This document shows, piece by piece, positions 43,725-52,764 of a stretch of 64,000 nucleotides of DNA (the stretch's first letter is position 1; the number at the start of each line of letters is the position of its first letter). Source of the DNA: Thermoanaerobacterales bacterium (GTDB lineage: Bacteria; Bacillota; Thermosediminibacteria; Thermosediminibacterales; Tepidanaerobacteraceae); assembly GCA_012840135.1 (NCBI GenBank), contig DUMA01000005.1, forward strand, positions 62,001 through 126,000. The letters run 5' to 3'. The position numbers and the translations under genes were made by a program. Below the pieces are notes generated by a model that saw only the letters and a program-made list of their open reading frames with translations, did no database searches and was not told the origin of the DNA.

Positions 43725-44429
43725 ATGGGCATTTTTAGCAGAGTGGCCAATATATTTAAAGCTAAAGCCAATACAGTTTTGAACGAATTGGAAAATCCGG
43801 AAGAAACTCTGAATTATTCCATCGTTGAAATGAAGGAGCAGCTAAATAAAATAAAAAAGTCGCTTGTTGACATTACCACGGTCAAAAAAGGTCTGGAGGA
43901 CGAGCTTGAAGACATTCAGGGCAAGATTCAGATCGCGGAAAACCAGGCAGAGCTGGCAGTCGCTTCAAATCGTGAGGACCTGGCCAGAGCCGCTCTGGAA
44001 AAGAAACAAAATCTTGTCGAAGAAAAGGAAAGACTCTCACGGCAGATAGAGGAGTTAAGTGGGAAACAGAGTATTATTCAAAAAAACAAGGAACACCTTG
44101 AATCGGAATTATCCGAGCTGGAAACGAAAAAACAGGAATTAATTGCTATGAACAGGGCTGCTGAAGCCCAGATGGCGGTAAAAGAAGCCCTGACCGGTAT
44201 ATCCAGTGAAATGAATGACATAAGAGGCAGGATAGAAAGGGCTGAAAAAAGGATAAAAGAAAAAAAGGCTAAGGTATCGGCCATGGATGAACTAATTGAA
44301 ATGGGTGCCCTGGAAGAATTAGAGGAAAGGGATAATGTAGAAGCGGAATTGAACAAGATTCATCGGGAAGAGCTGATTAAGCAGGAGTTGGATAGACTAA
44401 AGAAGAAACACCAAGGGGGGAATGAATAA
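43725..44429 (+). CDS. pspA: PspA/IM30-family envelope-stress protein
   Basis: 234 residues, almost entirely helical coiled coil, with the family N-terminus (MGIFSRVANIFKAKANTVL, ENPEETLNYSIVEMKEQL). PspA proteins coat damaged membrane from the cytoplasmic side. GGAGGG precedes the ATG. The stop overlaps the next start by one base. The promoter copy B upstream suggests control by an envelope-responsive regulator. Confidence 0.87.
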   Translation: MGIFSRVANIFKAKANTVLNELENPEETLNYSIVEMKEQLNKIKKSLVDITTVKKGLEDELEDIQGKIQIAENQAELAVASNREDLARAALEKKQNLVEEKERLSRQIEELSGKQSIIQKNKEHLESELSELETKKQELIAMNRAAEAQMAVKEALTGISSEMNDIRGRIERAEKRIKEKKAKVSAMDELIEMGALEELEERDNVEAELNKIHREELIKQELDRLKKKHQGGNE

Positions 44430-45085
44430 TGGGATGCGGTGGCTTTGGAGGTTTTTTCAGCCCCTATTATTATTATCCGAGAAGGGGATGTTCCCATGGT
44501 GAAAATGAACCATACTACCGTGAACAGAATGATACCGAAGAAAAATTGCTGGTATTAAAAAGGATGTATGCTGAAGGAATTATTGACGAGGAAGGTTACA
44601 GAGCATATAAGCAAAGGATACTTGAAGGCTCGGTGGATTTTGAGGATTTAATGGAAATACGAAAAAATCACCATCGTGCCCATGAACACCATATGGATGA
44701 AAATCATCAAGTTAAACCCGAAAGTAAAAGCAAATATCAGATTAAGCTGGATACTTTGAAACAATCCAGGGGAAAAATCCTGGAAATAAAACAAAAGCTG
44801 TCCGAAAAAATAAAAGAATTGACCCGGGAAAAAGAAGCTATGGAAAAGATGGCCGAGACCGTATTAAAAGCCGGTGATCAAAAAGCAGAAGAGTTTATAA
44901 GTAAAAAGCTAGAATTAGAAGAAACACTCCAGAATTTAATCAAGAGAGACCGCGATTTACAGAAGGAAGTCGATAAAATTGACACTATGGTAAATATGCT
45001 CAATATAAAACAACTGGAACTGGAAGCAATGCAAATGCAGGAAGAAATATCTAATGTAAAAATGGTACTGGACGAAAACTCATAG
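44429..45085 (+). CDS. SHOCT-like and coiled-coil protein, PspA partner
   Basis: 218 residues. A Gly/Tyr-rich start (GCGGFGGFFSPYYYYPRRG), a SHOCT-like helix pair (KLLVLKRMYAEGIIDEEGY), a His-rich linker (HHRAHEHHMDENH), then about 120 residues of coiled coil that resembles PspA. No membrane helix. Coupled to pspA (TAATG), so the two proteins probably interact. Function not known. Confidence 0.65.
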   Translation: MGCGGFGGFFSPYYYYPRRGCSHGENEPYYREQNDTEEKLLVLKRMYAEGIIDEEGYRAYKQRILEGSVDFEDLMEIRKNHHRAHEHHMDENHQVKPESKSKYQIKLDTLKQSRGKILEIKQKLSEKIKELTREKEAMEKMAETVLKAGDQKAEEFISKKLELEETLQNLIKRDRDLQKEVDKIDTMVNMLNIKQLELEAMQMQEEISNVKMVLDENS

Positions 45086-45100
45086 AAAAGACGCGGGATA

Positions 45101-45223
45101 AATAAAAATGGCGTTGAGAGGGTTTCAGAAAGCAAGGCTGTAGAAATATTAAAATAAAGATATGCCAGAGGAGAAATAAATGAAGAAGAGTATAAACGCA
45201 GAAAGAAAATGTTGTTGACTTAA
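45101..45223 (+). pseudogene. Broken SHOCT-domain gene with in-frame stop
   Basis: Translates as ESKAVEILK, stop, then RYARGEINEEEYKRRKKMLLT and a final stop. The intact paralogues have Gln or Glu-Lys at the place of the stop (EILRQRF), so a CAA to TAA change fits. The membrane part is missing. Confidence 0.65.
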
Positions 45224-45254
45224 ATATTTATACGCGTTTAATGTATAACATTTG

Positions 45255-45279
45255 GCCGGTGGTGTTTCCACCGGCTTTT
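45255..45279 (+). terminator. Intrinsic terminator of the pspA operon
   Basis: GCCGGTGG-TGTTT-CCACCGGC perfect 8-bp stem followed by TTTTA. Confidence 0.8.
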
Positions 45280-45339
45280 AAGTGTAAAATATAATGAGAA
45301 TTAAAATTAAAAAAATGATATTATAAATTCAGGGGTGTT

Positions 45340-46029
45340 ATGATGCTTAATATTCTTGTGGTGGATGATGAAGAAAACATAGTCAACGTGTTAAAGGCTT
45401 ATCTGGAAAAGGAAGGATACAGGGTTTTTACAGCATATGGAGGAAAAGAAGCTCTTGATATTTTTAGTAAGGAACGCATCGATTTTGTAGTGCTTGACCT
45501 AATGCTTCCCGATATTTCCGGAGAGCAGGTATGCAAGAAAATCCGGGTGAGGTCCCAGGTCCCCATCCTCATGCTTACTGCAAAGGCAGAGGAATCTAAT
45601 AAAATAAACGGATTGGGGCTTGGAGCGGATGATTACATGGTGAAACCTTTTAGTCCCAGGGAACTGGTGGCCAGGGTCAAGGCCATATTGCGCAGGCTTG
45701 ATAGGGAACAGACCATAAAAGCCGATATTATCGAATTTAATGATGGGAAATTGTTGATCGATAAAGAAAAAATGCAGGTAAAAAATAATAATATCCTGGT
45801 GGACCTGACGCCTACAGAATATAAACTCTTGCTGGTGTTAGTCCAGAATCCTGGGAAGGTCTTTACCCGAGACGAGCTGATAGAAAAAGTTCTGGGATAT
45901 GATTATGAAGGATTTGACAGGACTATAGACGCCCATATTAAGAACATAAGGCATAAGCTGCAGGATTATGAAAATGAACTTATAACCACGGTTTACGGTG
46001 TGGGTTATAAATTTATGGAAAACCAATGA
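45340..46029 (+). CDS. OmpR-family response regulator
   Basis: 229 residues. Receiver domain with acidic pocket VVDDEEN, phospho-acceptor Asp in VVLDLMLPD near residue 53, LTAKAEE and the Lys in MVKPFSPREL; C-terminal winged helix with TPTEYKLLLVLVQNPGKVFT and GVGYKF. Such regulators bind tandem direct repeats, so CTTATGAAG-type promoters in the window are candidate targets. Its own start has AGGGGTG upstream. The histidine kinase follows 66 bp later. Confidence 0.92.
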   Translation: MMLNILVVDDEENIVNVLKAYLEKEGYRVFTAYGGKEALDIFSKERIDFVVLDLMLPDISGEQVCKKIRVRSQVPILMLTAKAEESNKINGLGLGADDYMVKPFSPRELVARVKAILRRLDREQTIKADIIEFNDGKLLIDKEKMQVKNNNILVDLTPTEYKLLLVLVQNPGKVFTRDELIEKVLGYDYEGFDRTIDAHIKNIRHKLQDYENELITTVYGVGYKFMENQ

Positions 46030-46095
46030 CAACTTTGGCACTTGTTATATGATCAAATTACGTCGAATTGGTTATTAATATATGGGGGATAATTT

Positions 46096-47493
46096 ATGAT
46101 AAAAAATTTAAAGACAAGGATTACGCTGTTAATTTTGGGCGGCACTCTTTTTGCTATAATACTGGTCAGCGTAATCACCAATATAAATCTATTCGGTAGC
46201 TTTAATGCCTATATGAAAAATGAACAAAAAAACAGGATCAATCAGATCTTGGAGTTGATAAAAAATACCTATAGTCTGGAAAATGCGTGGACAGAATCTA
46301 ACCTTAAAAATATACAGTTTTCACCCCTTATAAAGGAGTTTGACGTGGTTATAAGGACACTTGATGGAAAGATAGTTTTTGCCCATCCAATGGAGTATAA
46401 CATGATGGAAATACACAAGCAAATGATGGGATGGATGAAAAATCACATGATGGGGGGAGCCGTTGAACCAGGTAATTATGTTTCAGAGAAATATGATTTA
46501 ATAGTAAAGGGTAAAAATATAGGCAGTGTTGAAATCGGTTATGTAGGACCTTTTACCATTTCTGAAAGGGAAATACAATTTTCCAGGCAGATAAATACTT
46601 CGATTATTTACGCCGCAGTAATTGCGGTAATGGCATCGGTGGCCCTTGGTATTTATTCCTCAAAAATAATGTCAAGCCCCATTTTAATAATCACCGATGC
46701 AGCCAACCAAATAAGGAAAGGAAATTTAGACATACAAGTGAAAGTGCCTACAGGTGTTACGGAACTTAAGCAGCTTTCCGAGTCCATAAATCACCTGGCC
46801 AGGTCCCTAAGTGAACAGGAAAAGTTAAGAAAAAGATTGACTCAGGATATTTCTCATGAGCTCCGGACTCCCCTGACCATTTTACAAAGCCATATAGAAG
46901 CCATCAGTGACGGAATATGGGAACCCACCATGGATAAACTTGCCATTTGCAAAAATGAAGTCGAAAGACTCATAAAACTTGTGGAACAGCTCAAGGACCT
47001 TGCCGATATAGAAAATCATACAATTGCGCGGGAAATAGAAAAATACAATTTATCAGAGTCAATAATGCAAATTTTAGAAGCTTTTACACTCGAGTTTAAA
47101 GAAAAGGACATAAAGCTTGCCACAAATATAACACAAAATGTATATATCTATGGAGATAAAGACAAGATAGGCCGAGCTATAATCAATATCATTTCAAATG
47201 CCTTAAAATATACTAATCCAGGGGGCTCTGTGTATGTCTCATTAAATGATGCGAAAAATGATATTAAAATTATAATAGAGGATACCGGTATAGGAATAGA
47301 CCAAAAAGATCTTCCATACATCTTTGAAAGGTTTTATAGAAGCGATGAATCAAGAAGCAGAAAGACGGGAGGAACAGGCATCGGTTTGACCATAGCAAAA
47401 ACCCTCATAGAGACTCATGGAGGCAAGATAATGGTAGAAAGCCAGAAAGGCAAAGGCACCAGGTTTACTGTTGTTTTACCAAAAAAAGCATAA
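46096..47493 (+). CDS. Sensor histidine kinase with Met-rich extracellular domain
   Basis: 465 residues. First membrane helix at residues 7-30, an outer sensor domain to about 165, second helix about 172-190, HAMP, phospho-acceptor ISHELRTPL (His near 254) and a GHKL ATPase domain (NIISNALKYT, DTGIGIDQ, GGTGIGLTIAK). The outer domain has eight Met within 23 residues beginning at residue 99 (for example MMGWMKNHMM), a composition typical of Cu(I)/Ag(I) binding. I infer a copper or envelope-stress sensor paired with the regulator before it. Confidence 0.9.
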   Translation: MIKNLKTRITLLILGGTLFAIILVSVITNINLFGSFNAYMKNEQKNRINQILELIKNTYSLENAWTESNLKNIQFSPLIKEFDVVIRTLDGKIVFAHPMEYNMMEIHKQMMGWMKNHMMGGAVEPGNYVSEKYDLIVKGKNIGSVEIGYVGPFTISEREIQFSRQINTSIIYAAVIAVMASVALGIYSSKIMSSPILIITDAANQIRKGNLDIQVKVPTGVTELKQLSESINHLARSLSEQEKLRKRLTQDISHELRTPLTILQSHIEAISDGIWEPTMDKLAICKNEVERLIKLVEQLKDLADIENHTIAREIEKYNLSESIMQILEAFTLEFKEKDIKLATNITQNVYIYGDKDKIGRAIINIISNALKYTNPGGSVYVSLNDAKNDIKIIIEDTGIGIDQKDLPYIFERFYRSDESRSRKTGGTGIGLTIAKTLIETHGGKIMVESQKGKGTRFTVVLPKKA

Positions 47494-47510
47494 AATAAAT
47501 TTACCTCCTA

Positions 47511-47563
47511 TTGACAAAAAATAAAACAAAGATATAATAAAAGACAGATACCCATAGGGGGTA
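47511..47563 (+). promoter_or_regulatory. copA promoter with CsoR-type operator 4
   Basis: TTGACA (47511), 16-bp spacer, TATAAT (47533), operator TACCCATAGGGGGTA at 47549-47563. A 100-bp leader follows before copA. Confidence 0.78.
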
Positions 47564-47666
47564 TAAAATATGAAGATGTCGGAAGCCGGAATTTAGAGTT
47601 TAAGATAGAGAGTTCCGACTTAGCCGGCACATTAAGCTAAACTTATCTAAAAGGAGGAATTTATAT

Positions 47667-50078
47667 ATGTCGGGCAGTGTCAGCAAGGCAGGAATTAAGA
47701 TAAAAGGTATGACCTGTGCCTCCTGTGCCGCCAGGATAGAAAAGGCCATTTCCAAAATGCCTGGGGTTCAGCAGGTCAATGTGAATTTTGCTGCCGAAAA
47801 GGCCAATATAACATATGATTCAGGCAAGCTTACAGTGGGTGACTTTATCCAGAAGATAAAAGATGTAGGATATGATGTAATCCTGGATAAAGTGGAACTG
47901 GGACTAAAGAACATGAATTGTGCCTCATGCGCGGCAAAAATAGAAAAAGCCCTCGCCAAAGCACCGGGAGTTTATAAGGCCTCGGTAAATTTTGCCACGG
48001 AGACAGCTACGGTGGAGTACAACAGCAGTGAGATAGATATTAAGAATCTAATAAATATTGTCAGGAAAACAGGCTATGATGCTTTTGAAAAAACCGAGAT
48101 GAATGTAGATCGGGAAAAACAAGAGAGAGAGCGGGAAATAAGGTCTTTAGGAAGACTTGTGGTAATATCAACAATACTTACAATCCCGCTGGTTATATCT
48201 ATGGTGCTGAGGATTTTAGATAAACCGGGCGGCATTCTTGACAATCCATGGTTTCAGATAGCTCTTTCAGCACCTGTCCAGTTCATCATCGGTTACAGGT
48301 ATTACAGGGGCGCCTACCATGCTTTAAGAGGCGGTGGTGCCAATATGGACGTTTTGATTGCCATGGGCACCACAGCGGCCTTCTTCTACAGCCTGTATAA
48401 TGTATTTACGTTACCTATGGAAGTAATACACAATTATTTGTACTTTGAAGCTTCTGCGGTGATCATTACCCTCATCACCCTTGGCAAATATCTGGAGGCG
48501 GTGGCCAAGGGCAGGACTTCCGAGGCCATCAAAAAGCTCATGGGCCTACAAGCCAAGACCGCCCGGGTAATAAGGAACAACCAGGAAATGGATATTCCGG
48601 TGGAAGAAGTGGAAGTGGGAGACATAGTGGTGGTAAGGCCCGGGGAGAAAATACCGGTTGACGGCAAAATAATAGAAGGTTATTCATCGGTGGATGAGTC
48701 CATGCTAACCGGCGAGAGCATACCGGTGGAGAAAAAGGTGGGAGACGAAGTGGTGGGTGCCACGTTGAACAAGACCGGCACCTTCAAGTTCGAGGCCACC
48801 AAAGTCGGAAAGGATACGGCACTAGCCCAGATAATAAAGATGGTGGAAGATGCCCAGGGTTCCAAGGCTCCCATACAGAAGCTGGCAGATCAGATTTCAG
48901 GAATATTCGTTCCGATAGTAATAGTTATCGCTGCCATTTCTTTCGGGGTATGGTATTTTATCTTTGGCAACTTCACTGCAGGCCTTATCAATGCAGTTTC
49001 GGTTCTTGTCATAGCTTGCCCCTGCGCCCTGGGCCTTGCTACCCCTACTTCAGTCATGGTAGGTACCGGCAAGGGTGCTGAAAATGGTGTCCTGATAAAA
49101 GGCGGTGAGCACCTGGAGCGTGCTCATAAAATAAAGGCCATCGTCCTGGATAAAACGGGAACCATTACCAAAGGAAAGCCCGAAGTTACCGACATTGTAT
49201 CCCTGGGAGATATGAAACCCGAAGAGATATTGATATTTGCGGCATCATCCGAGAAAGGTTCCGAACACCCCCTGGGGGAGGCTATTGTCAATAAAGCCAA
49301 AGATGCAAATATGAAACTTTTCGATCCGGAAAATTTCGAAGCCATTCCGGGGCACGGCATATACTCAAAAATCCAGGGCAGAGAAATACATTTTGGCAAC
49401 CGGCGGCTTATGGCAAAACAAAATCTTCCAACAGAGGGCATTGAAAACCTGCTTACAAAATTAGAAGACGAAGGAAAGACCGCCATGATCATGGCCATCG
49501 ACGGCAAAATAGAAGGCGTGGTGGCGGTGGCGGATACCGTGAAGGACCATTCTAAAGAGGCCATAGATGAACTTAAGAAACTGGGTATTGAAGTGTGGAT
49601 GATCACCGGCGACAATAAGCGCACGGCCAATGCCATTGCAAGGCAGGTAGGAATTGATCACGTGCTGGCAGAAGTGCTGCCGGAAAATAAGGCCCAGGAA
49701 GTGGAAAAACTCAAGAAGCAGGGCAAGCTTACCGCCATGGTGGGAGACGGCATCAACGACGCTCCGGCTCTTGCTGCCGCCGATGTAGGCATAGCCATAG
49801 GCACAGGCACTGATGTGGCCATGGAGGCCGCCGATATTACCCTTATGAGTGGGGACCTTAGAGGAATAGTCACTGCCATCAAGCTAAGCCGTGCCACCAT
49901 GAGAAACATCAAGCAGAACCTCTTCTGGGCATTTATATACAATACTGTGGGGATACCCTTTGCGGCCCTGGGATTTTTAAGCCCCGCCATCGCAGGAGGA
50001 GCCATGGCCTTCAGCTCGGTATCGGTGGTAACCAATGCTTTAAGGCTCAGAAAGTTTAAGCCTGAAACTGCAATGTAG
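47667..50078 (+). CDS. copA: Cu(I)-exporting P1B-type ATPase
   Basis: 803 residues. Two N-terminal heavy-metal-binding domains ([14 protein letters not shown] near 14, [14 protein letters not shown] near 82), eight predicted membrane helices, the ion-path motif CPCALGL near 450, phosphorylation site DKTGTIT near 494, HP in GSEHPLGEA and ATP-binding [10 protein letters not shown]. The late-helix signatures YNTVG and MAFSSVSVV are those of Cu(I)/Ag(I) pumps. CsoR operator 4 and GGAGG precede it. No copZ chaperone is adjacent. Confidence 0.96.
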   Translation: MSGSVSKAGIKIKGMTCASCAARIEKAISKMPGVQQVNVNFAAEKANITYDSGKLTVGDFIQKIKDVGYDVILDKVELGLKNMNCASCAAKIEKALAKAPGVYKASVNFATETATVEYNSSEIDIKNLINIVRKTGYDAFEKTEMNVDREKQEREREIRSLGRLVVISTILTIPLVISMVLRILDKPGGILDNPWFQIALSAPVQFIIGYRYYRGAYHALRGGGANMDVLIAMGTTAAFFYSLYNVFTLPMEVIHNYLYFEASAVIITLITLGKYLEAVAKGRTSEAIKKLMGLQAKTARVIRNNQEMDIPVEEVEVGDIVVVRPGEKIPVDGKIIEGYSSVDESMLTGESIPVEKKVGDEVVGATLNKTGTFKFEATKVGKDTALAQIIKMVEDAQGSKAPIQKLADQISGIFVPIVIVIAAISFGVWYFIFGNFTAGLINAVSVLVIACPCALGLATPTSVMVGTGKGAENGVLIKGGEHLERAHKIKAIVLDKTGTITKGKPEVTDIVSLGDMKPEEILIFAASSEKGSEHPLGEAIVNKAKDANMKLFDPENFEAIPGHGIYSKIQGREIHFGNRRLMAKQNLPTEGIENLLTKLEDEGKTAMIMAIDGKIEGVVAVADTVKDHSKEAIDELKKLGIEVWMITGDNKRTANAIARQVGIDHVLAEVLPENKAQEVEKLKKQGKLTAMVGDGINDAPALAAADVGIAIGTGTDVAMEAADITLMSGDLRGIVTAIKLSRATMRNIKQNLFWAFIYNTVGIPFAALGFLSPAIAGGAMAFSSVSVVTNALRLRKFKPETAM

Positions 50079-50139
50079 TACATGCCGACCTAATAGAATC
50101 AAAATACTGATATATTGCCTATAGAGGTATACGGAAATC

Positions 50140-50161
50140 TAAAAACCTTTAAGCAATGAAT
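50140..50161. repeat. 22-bp repeat, copy 2
   Basis: Identical to 41526-41547, followed by a hairpin of the same family. There is no SHOCT gene before it here. Confidence 0.85.
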
Positions 50162-50164
50162 TAA

Positions 50165-50194
50165 AGAAGCGCTAATATAATGGCGCTTCTTTTT
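50165..50194 (+). terminator. copA terminator
   Basis: AGAAGCGC / GCGCTTCT 8-bp stem, 10-nt loop, then TTTTTAT. Confidence 0.8.
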
Positions 50195-50387
50195 ATAATA
50201 ACGCTATGCATAGTAAAAGCACGACATCCTCTTGCACAGTTTAAACAAATATAACCGCTTCTCAGGGATGGCTTCGCGTCTAGGTTGAATTTTTTGAGAC
50301 AGCGTTCAGATAAAGAAAGAAGCACCACTATCATAGCGCTTCTGAGAGAGCTTTTTACTTAAGAGGGCTCTCAATACTTGTTGAAAT

Positions 50388-50783
50388 TTAAAAAATGTGC
50401 TTACTTGCCAGATATTCCCTCACGAGCATGAGAGTTTCTCCAAACCTTTGGAAGTGCACCACTTCCCGTTCACGGAGGAAAGATAGCGTAGCTATCACCC
50501 CGGCGTCGTCAGTTAAATTTATCAGGTGTTCGTAGGCGGTGCGAGCCTTCTGTTCTGCGGCCAGATCTTCATGCAGGTCGGCTATAGGGTCACCGGTGGC
50601 CTGGATATATGCGGCGGTCCATGGGACACCGGCAGCATCATGGGGATACAGAGCATGATCGTGCTGGGCATAGTGGTCGCCCATACCGGCCCGGCGGAGC
50701 TGTTCTGGTGTTGCTCCATCGGTAAGTTTATATATCAATGTTCCTATAATTTCCCAGTGGGCCATCTCTTCGGTGCCAATATG
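50388..50783 (-). pseudogene. cotJC: CotJC/manganese-catalase gene, 3' part only (interrupted by element)
   Basis: Encodes the last 130 or so residues of a CotJC-like manganese catalase: IGTEEMAHWEIIGTLIYKL, GVPWTAAYIQATGDPIADLHEDL, AEQKARTAYEHLI, REREVVHFQRFGE. Glu and His ligands of the di-Mn site are present. The frame runs from its stop back to IGTEE and meets a TAA at 50784-50786; the first 60 or so residues of the usual 190 are absent. The recombinase gene ends 20 bp beyond that point. CotJC is a spore-coat protein, so this is probably a functional gene split by the element, to be rejoined on excision, rather than a dead one. Confidence 0.85.
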
Positions 50784-50802
50784 TTATCAATGATAAAATG
50801 GA
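50770..50802. other. Left attachment junction of the element
   Basis: Catalase homology ends at the Ile codon (50778-50780). The recombinase stop is at 50803. The crossover core must lie in or next to this 33-bp stretch, probably overlapping the bases that encode GTEEM. Confidence 0.65.
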
Positions 50803-52356
50803 CTATAAATTTGGCAATTTGGGGTATATTTTTAGTTTGAAATCCTCTACTTTCCCACTCCACCTTCCTCCTTTTTCTTTTATGTAGACTACTTTTTCAA
50901 GGACCTCTTTCAGAAGCTCATTTTTTTCTTTAGGAGTGTTAAGGCTCCAATAAGAATTTATCGTATTTTCCAATTTAGGGATGATATTTTTTTTGCTTTC
51001 CTCTCTGGCAGATATTTTTTCTAATTTATTTTCTAATTCTTTTTTATCTCTTTTTGCAGCAGTTATTTTTTCGTTTAATATTTTTGATCGCTTCAGGAAT
51101 ACTTCGATAGAATAGATTCCTTGTTCCAGCAAGTCATGCAAATTATTTAATTGCTTGTCTAAAGTTTTTAAGTCATTATCAATGTTTTCTATAGACTGTT
51201 TTATTATATCAGCTTCTAAGTTACCTTCCAGCGTTTCCTGCTGCTGTATCTTTACTTTATACTTTTTGAGCCAATCCTCTAAGACGCCCAGTAATTTTTT
51301 TTCTACAAGGTATAGCGGGGAGCTGATATTTTTGCAGGTGGGTCCGGTGCATAAAAGAGTATCCGGATAACCGTTTTTATAGGGTTTTCTATTCATTTTT
51401 CGGCCGCACATACCGCAGACAATCAATCCGGCCAGAGGATTTTCAACTTTATATCTGGTCGGAACGGGTAAGGACGGGTTTTCGGCCAGATATTTTTGCG
51501 CCAGGTTAAATGTTTCCTCATCTATGATCGGATCATGCAATCCGTCAACCACAACCGCATTTTTGGCCCGGGGCCTTTCTTTTATCATTTCGCCATTTTT
51601 TATTTTTTTTATTTGCGGCCGCGCTTTCCACCTGATTTTCCCGATGTAGACAGGATTGGATAAAATTCCTCGAATGGTGGAGGTGGTCCAGTCTCCGCCC
51701 TTGCGGGTTGGTATTTTCATTTCGTTTAATCTATTCATGATTAAAGATACACCGATTCTATTGGTACCCGTATACCACTTATAAATTAATCGAACCACGT
51801 TTGCTTCGTCAGGGTTTACTTCAAGCGTATATCCGGTATCGTTATCAAGTTTTTTTCGTGTATAGCCATAAGGAGGTATATTACCGACATATTTTCCTTC
51901 TTTTGCGGACAGAGTTCTGCCGCGTTGCAGACGTCTGTTTATGGTTTTGTATTCCCTCCTGGACATAAACAGGCCGAATTCAAAGTATTCCTCGTCAAAT
52001 TCGTTTGAAGGGTCATATATTTTCATAGGTGTAATGATTTTTGTGTTTGAGTATTTGAAAGTTTGTGCCACTATTCCCTGATCTATGGTATCTCCACGCG
52101 CCAGACGCTCTACTTCGACAACAAGAACACCTTCCCACATTCCTCGCTCTACTTCGCTTAGAAGTTCCTGCATAACCGGTCTTGCGGCGATAGTTTCTCC
52201 CGATACGATTTCTTTATATATTTTGGTTATATTTATTTTTAACTTTTTTGCCAGCTCAAACAGGATTTTCTCATGCCTGGCCAGGGTTTCACCTTCCCCG
52301 CGTGCTTCGGCTTCAATGTCGGCTCTGGATTTTCGAAGATACATGCAGTATGCCAA
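50803..52356 (-). CDS. Large serine recombinase (SpoIVCA/SprA type)
   Basis: About 517 residues from the TTG at 52356, 7 bp after GGAAAGGATG; an ATG at 52383 is the alternative. N-terminal resolvase domain with catalytic Ser in YLRKSRADIE and the Arg-rich VVEVERLARGD; recombinase domain (PPYGYTRKKL, STIRGILSNPVYIGKIRW); zinc ribbon (CGMCGRKMNR...CTGPTCKN) and a C-terminal coiled coil (NIDNDLKTLDKQLNNLHDLL). Size and layout match the recombinases that excise elements from sporulation genes. It sits at the very end of the element and reads towards the split catalase gene. Confidence 0.93.
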   Translation of the reverse strand: MAYCMYLRKSRADIEAEARGEGETLARHEKILFELAKKLKINITKIYKEIVSGETIAARPVMQELLSEVERGMWEGVLVVEVERLARGDTIDQGIVAQTFKYSNTKIITPMKIYDPSNEFDEEYFEFGLFMSRREYKTINRRLQRGRTLSAKEGKYVGNIPPYGYTRKKLDNDTGYTLEVNPDEANVVRLIYKWYTGTNRIGVSLIMNRLNEMKIPTRKGGDWTTSTIRGILSNPVYIGKIRWKARPQIKKIKNGEMIKERPRAKNAVVVDGLHDPIIDEETFNLAQKYLAENPSLPVPTRYKVENPLAGLIVCGMCGRKMNRKPYKNGYPDTLLCTGPTCKNISSPLYLVEKKLLGVLEDWLKKYKVKIQQQETLEGNLEADIIKQSIENIDNDLKTLDKQLNNLHDLLEQGIYSIEVFLKRSKILNEKITAAKRDKKELENKLEKISAREESKKNIIPKLENTINSYWSLNTPKEKNELLKEVLEKVVYIKEKGGRWSGKVEDFKLKIYPKLPNL

Positions 52357-52441
52357 TGTTAAACATCCTTTCCACGCTGTCATGGAACATCTTCTTAATT
52401 AGAACAGGTCCGCTATTTCATTTAAAGATATTTTTGCTTTT

Positions 52442-52660
52442 TCATAAGGTATAAACCTTGGTGGTTTTCCCGCACTTCCAGCAAATTCTGTCCCACGCAT
52501 ATATGTTAATACCGTATGTTTTTATGTATTCGAGAATCAGTTCATGGAATTTAAGCGTTGATTTACAGCGAGGAAAATTGGAGCACCCTGCGAAATTACC
52601 GTATTTTCCGGAATGAAGAATGTAATGTCCGTCACATAACCTGCACTTTACTTTTTTCAT
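52442..52660 (-). CDS. Small topoisomerase-type zinc-finger protein
   Basis: 72 residues. A four-Cys zinc finger of the type IA topoisomerase kind (CRLCDGHYILHSGKYGNFAG, then CSNFPRCKST) and a second CxxC near the C-terminus (CWKCGKTTKVY). It may bind single-stranded DNA. It lies between the recombinase and the repressor region; a recombination directionality factor is one possibility, but nothing proves it. Confidence 0.7.
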   Translation of the reverse strand: MKKVKCRLCDGHYILHSGKYGNFAGCSNFPRCKSTLKFHELILEYIKTYGINIYAWDRICWKCGKTTKVYTL

Positions 52661-52683
52661 TTATCACACCTTATTTCATTAAT

Positions 52684-52758
52684 CTACGTAATGTCAAAAT
52701 AGTCGGCGATTTTAAGAGTTTCTGAGTCCGGTAAACGATTTTCATAACTTTTAATTAG
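52684..52758 (-). pseudogene. Remnant of an Xre-family repressor
   Basis: Translates as LIKSYENRLPDSETLKIADY followed by FDIT and a stop. This matches the end of the HTH domain in Xre repressors (E-x-G-x-R-x-PD-x-ETL-x-KIADYF). Upstream it is broken by the end of the ImmA-like gene. Confidence 0.45.
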
Positions 52759-52764
52759 GTGCTT

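Larger units (their letters stand above)
50079..50387. other. Intergenic region after copA
   Basis: 309 bp without a gene. It contains a degraded operator-like palindrome (50112-50130, TGCCTATAGAGGTA core), a copy of the 22-bp repeat (50140-50161), the copA terminator, and a second weaker hairpin of the same family at 50318-50343. The pieces look like leftovers of a duplicated copper/SHOCT unit. Confidence 0.55.

Noticed and set aside
50526-50840. Plus-strand open frame across the element junction
   Set aside because: It is opposite the conserved catalase fragment and has no homology or ribosome binding site.
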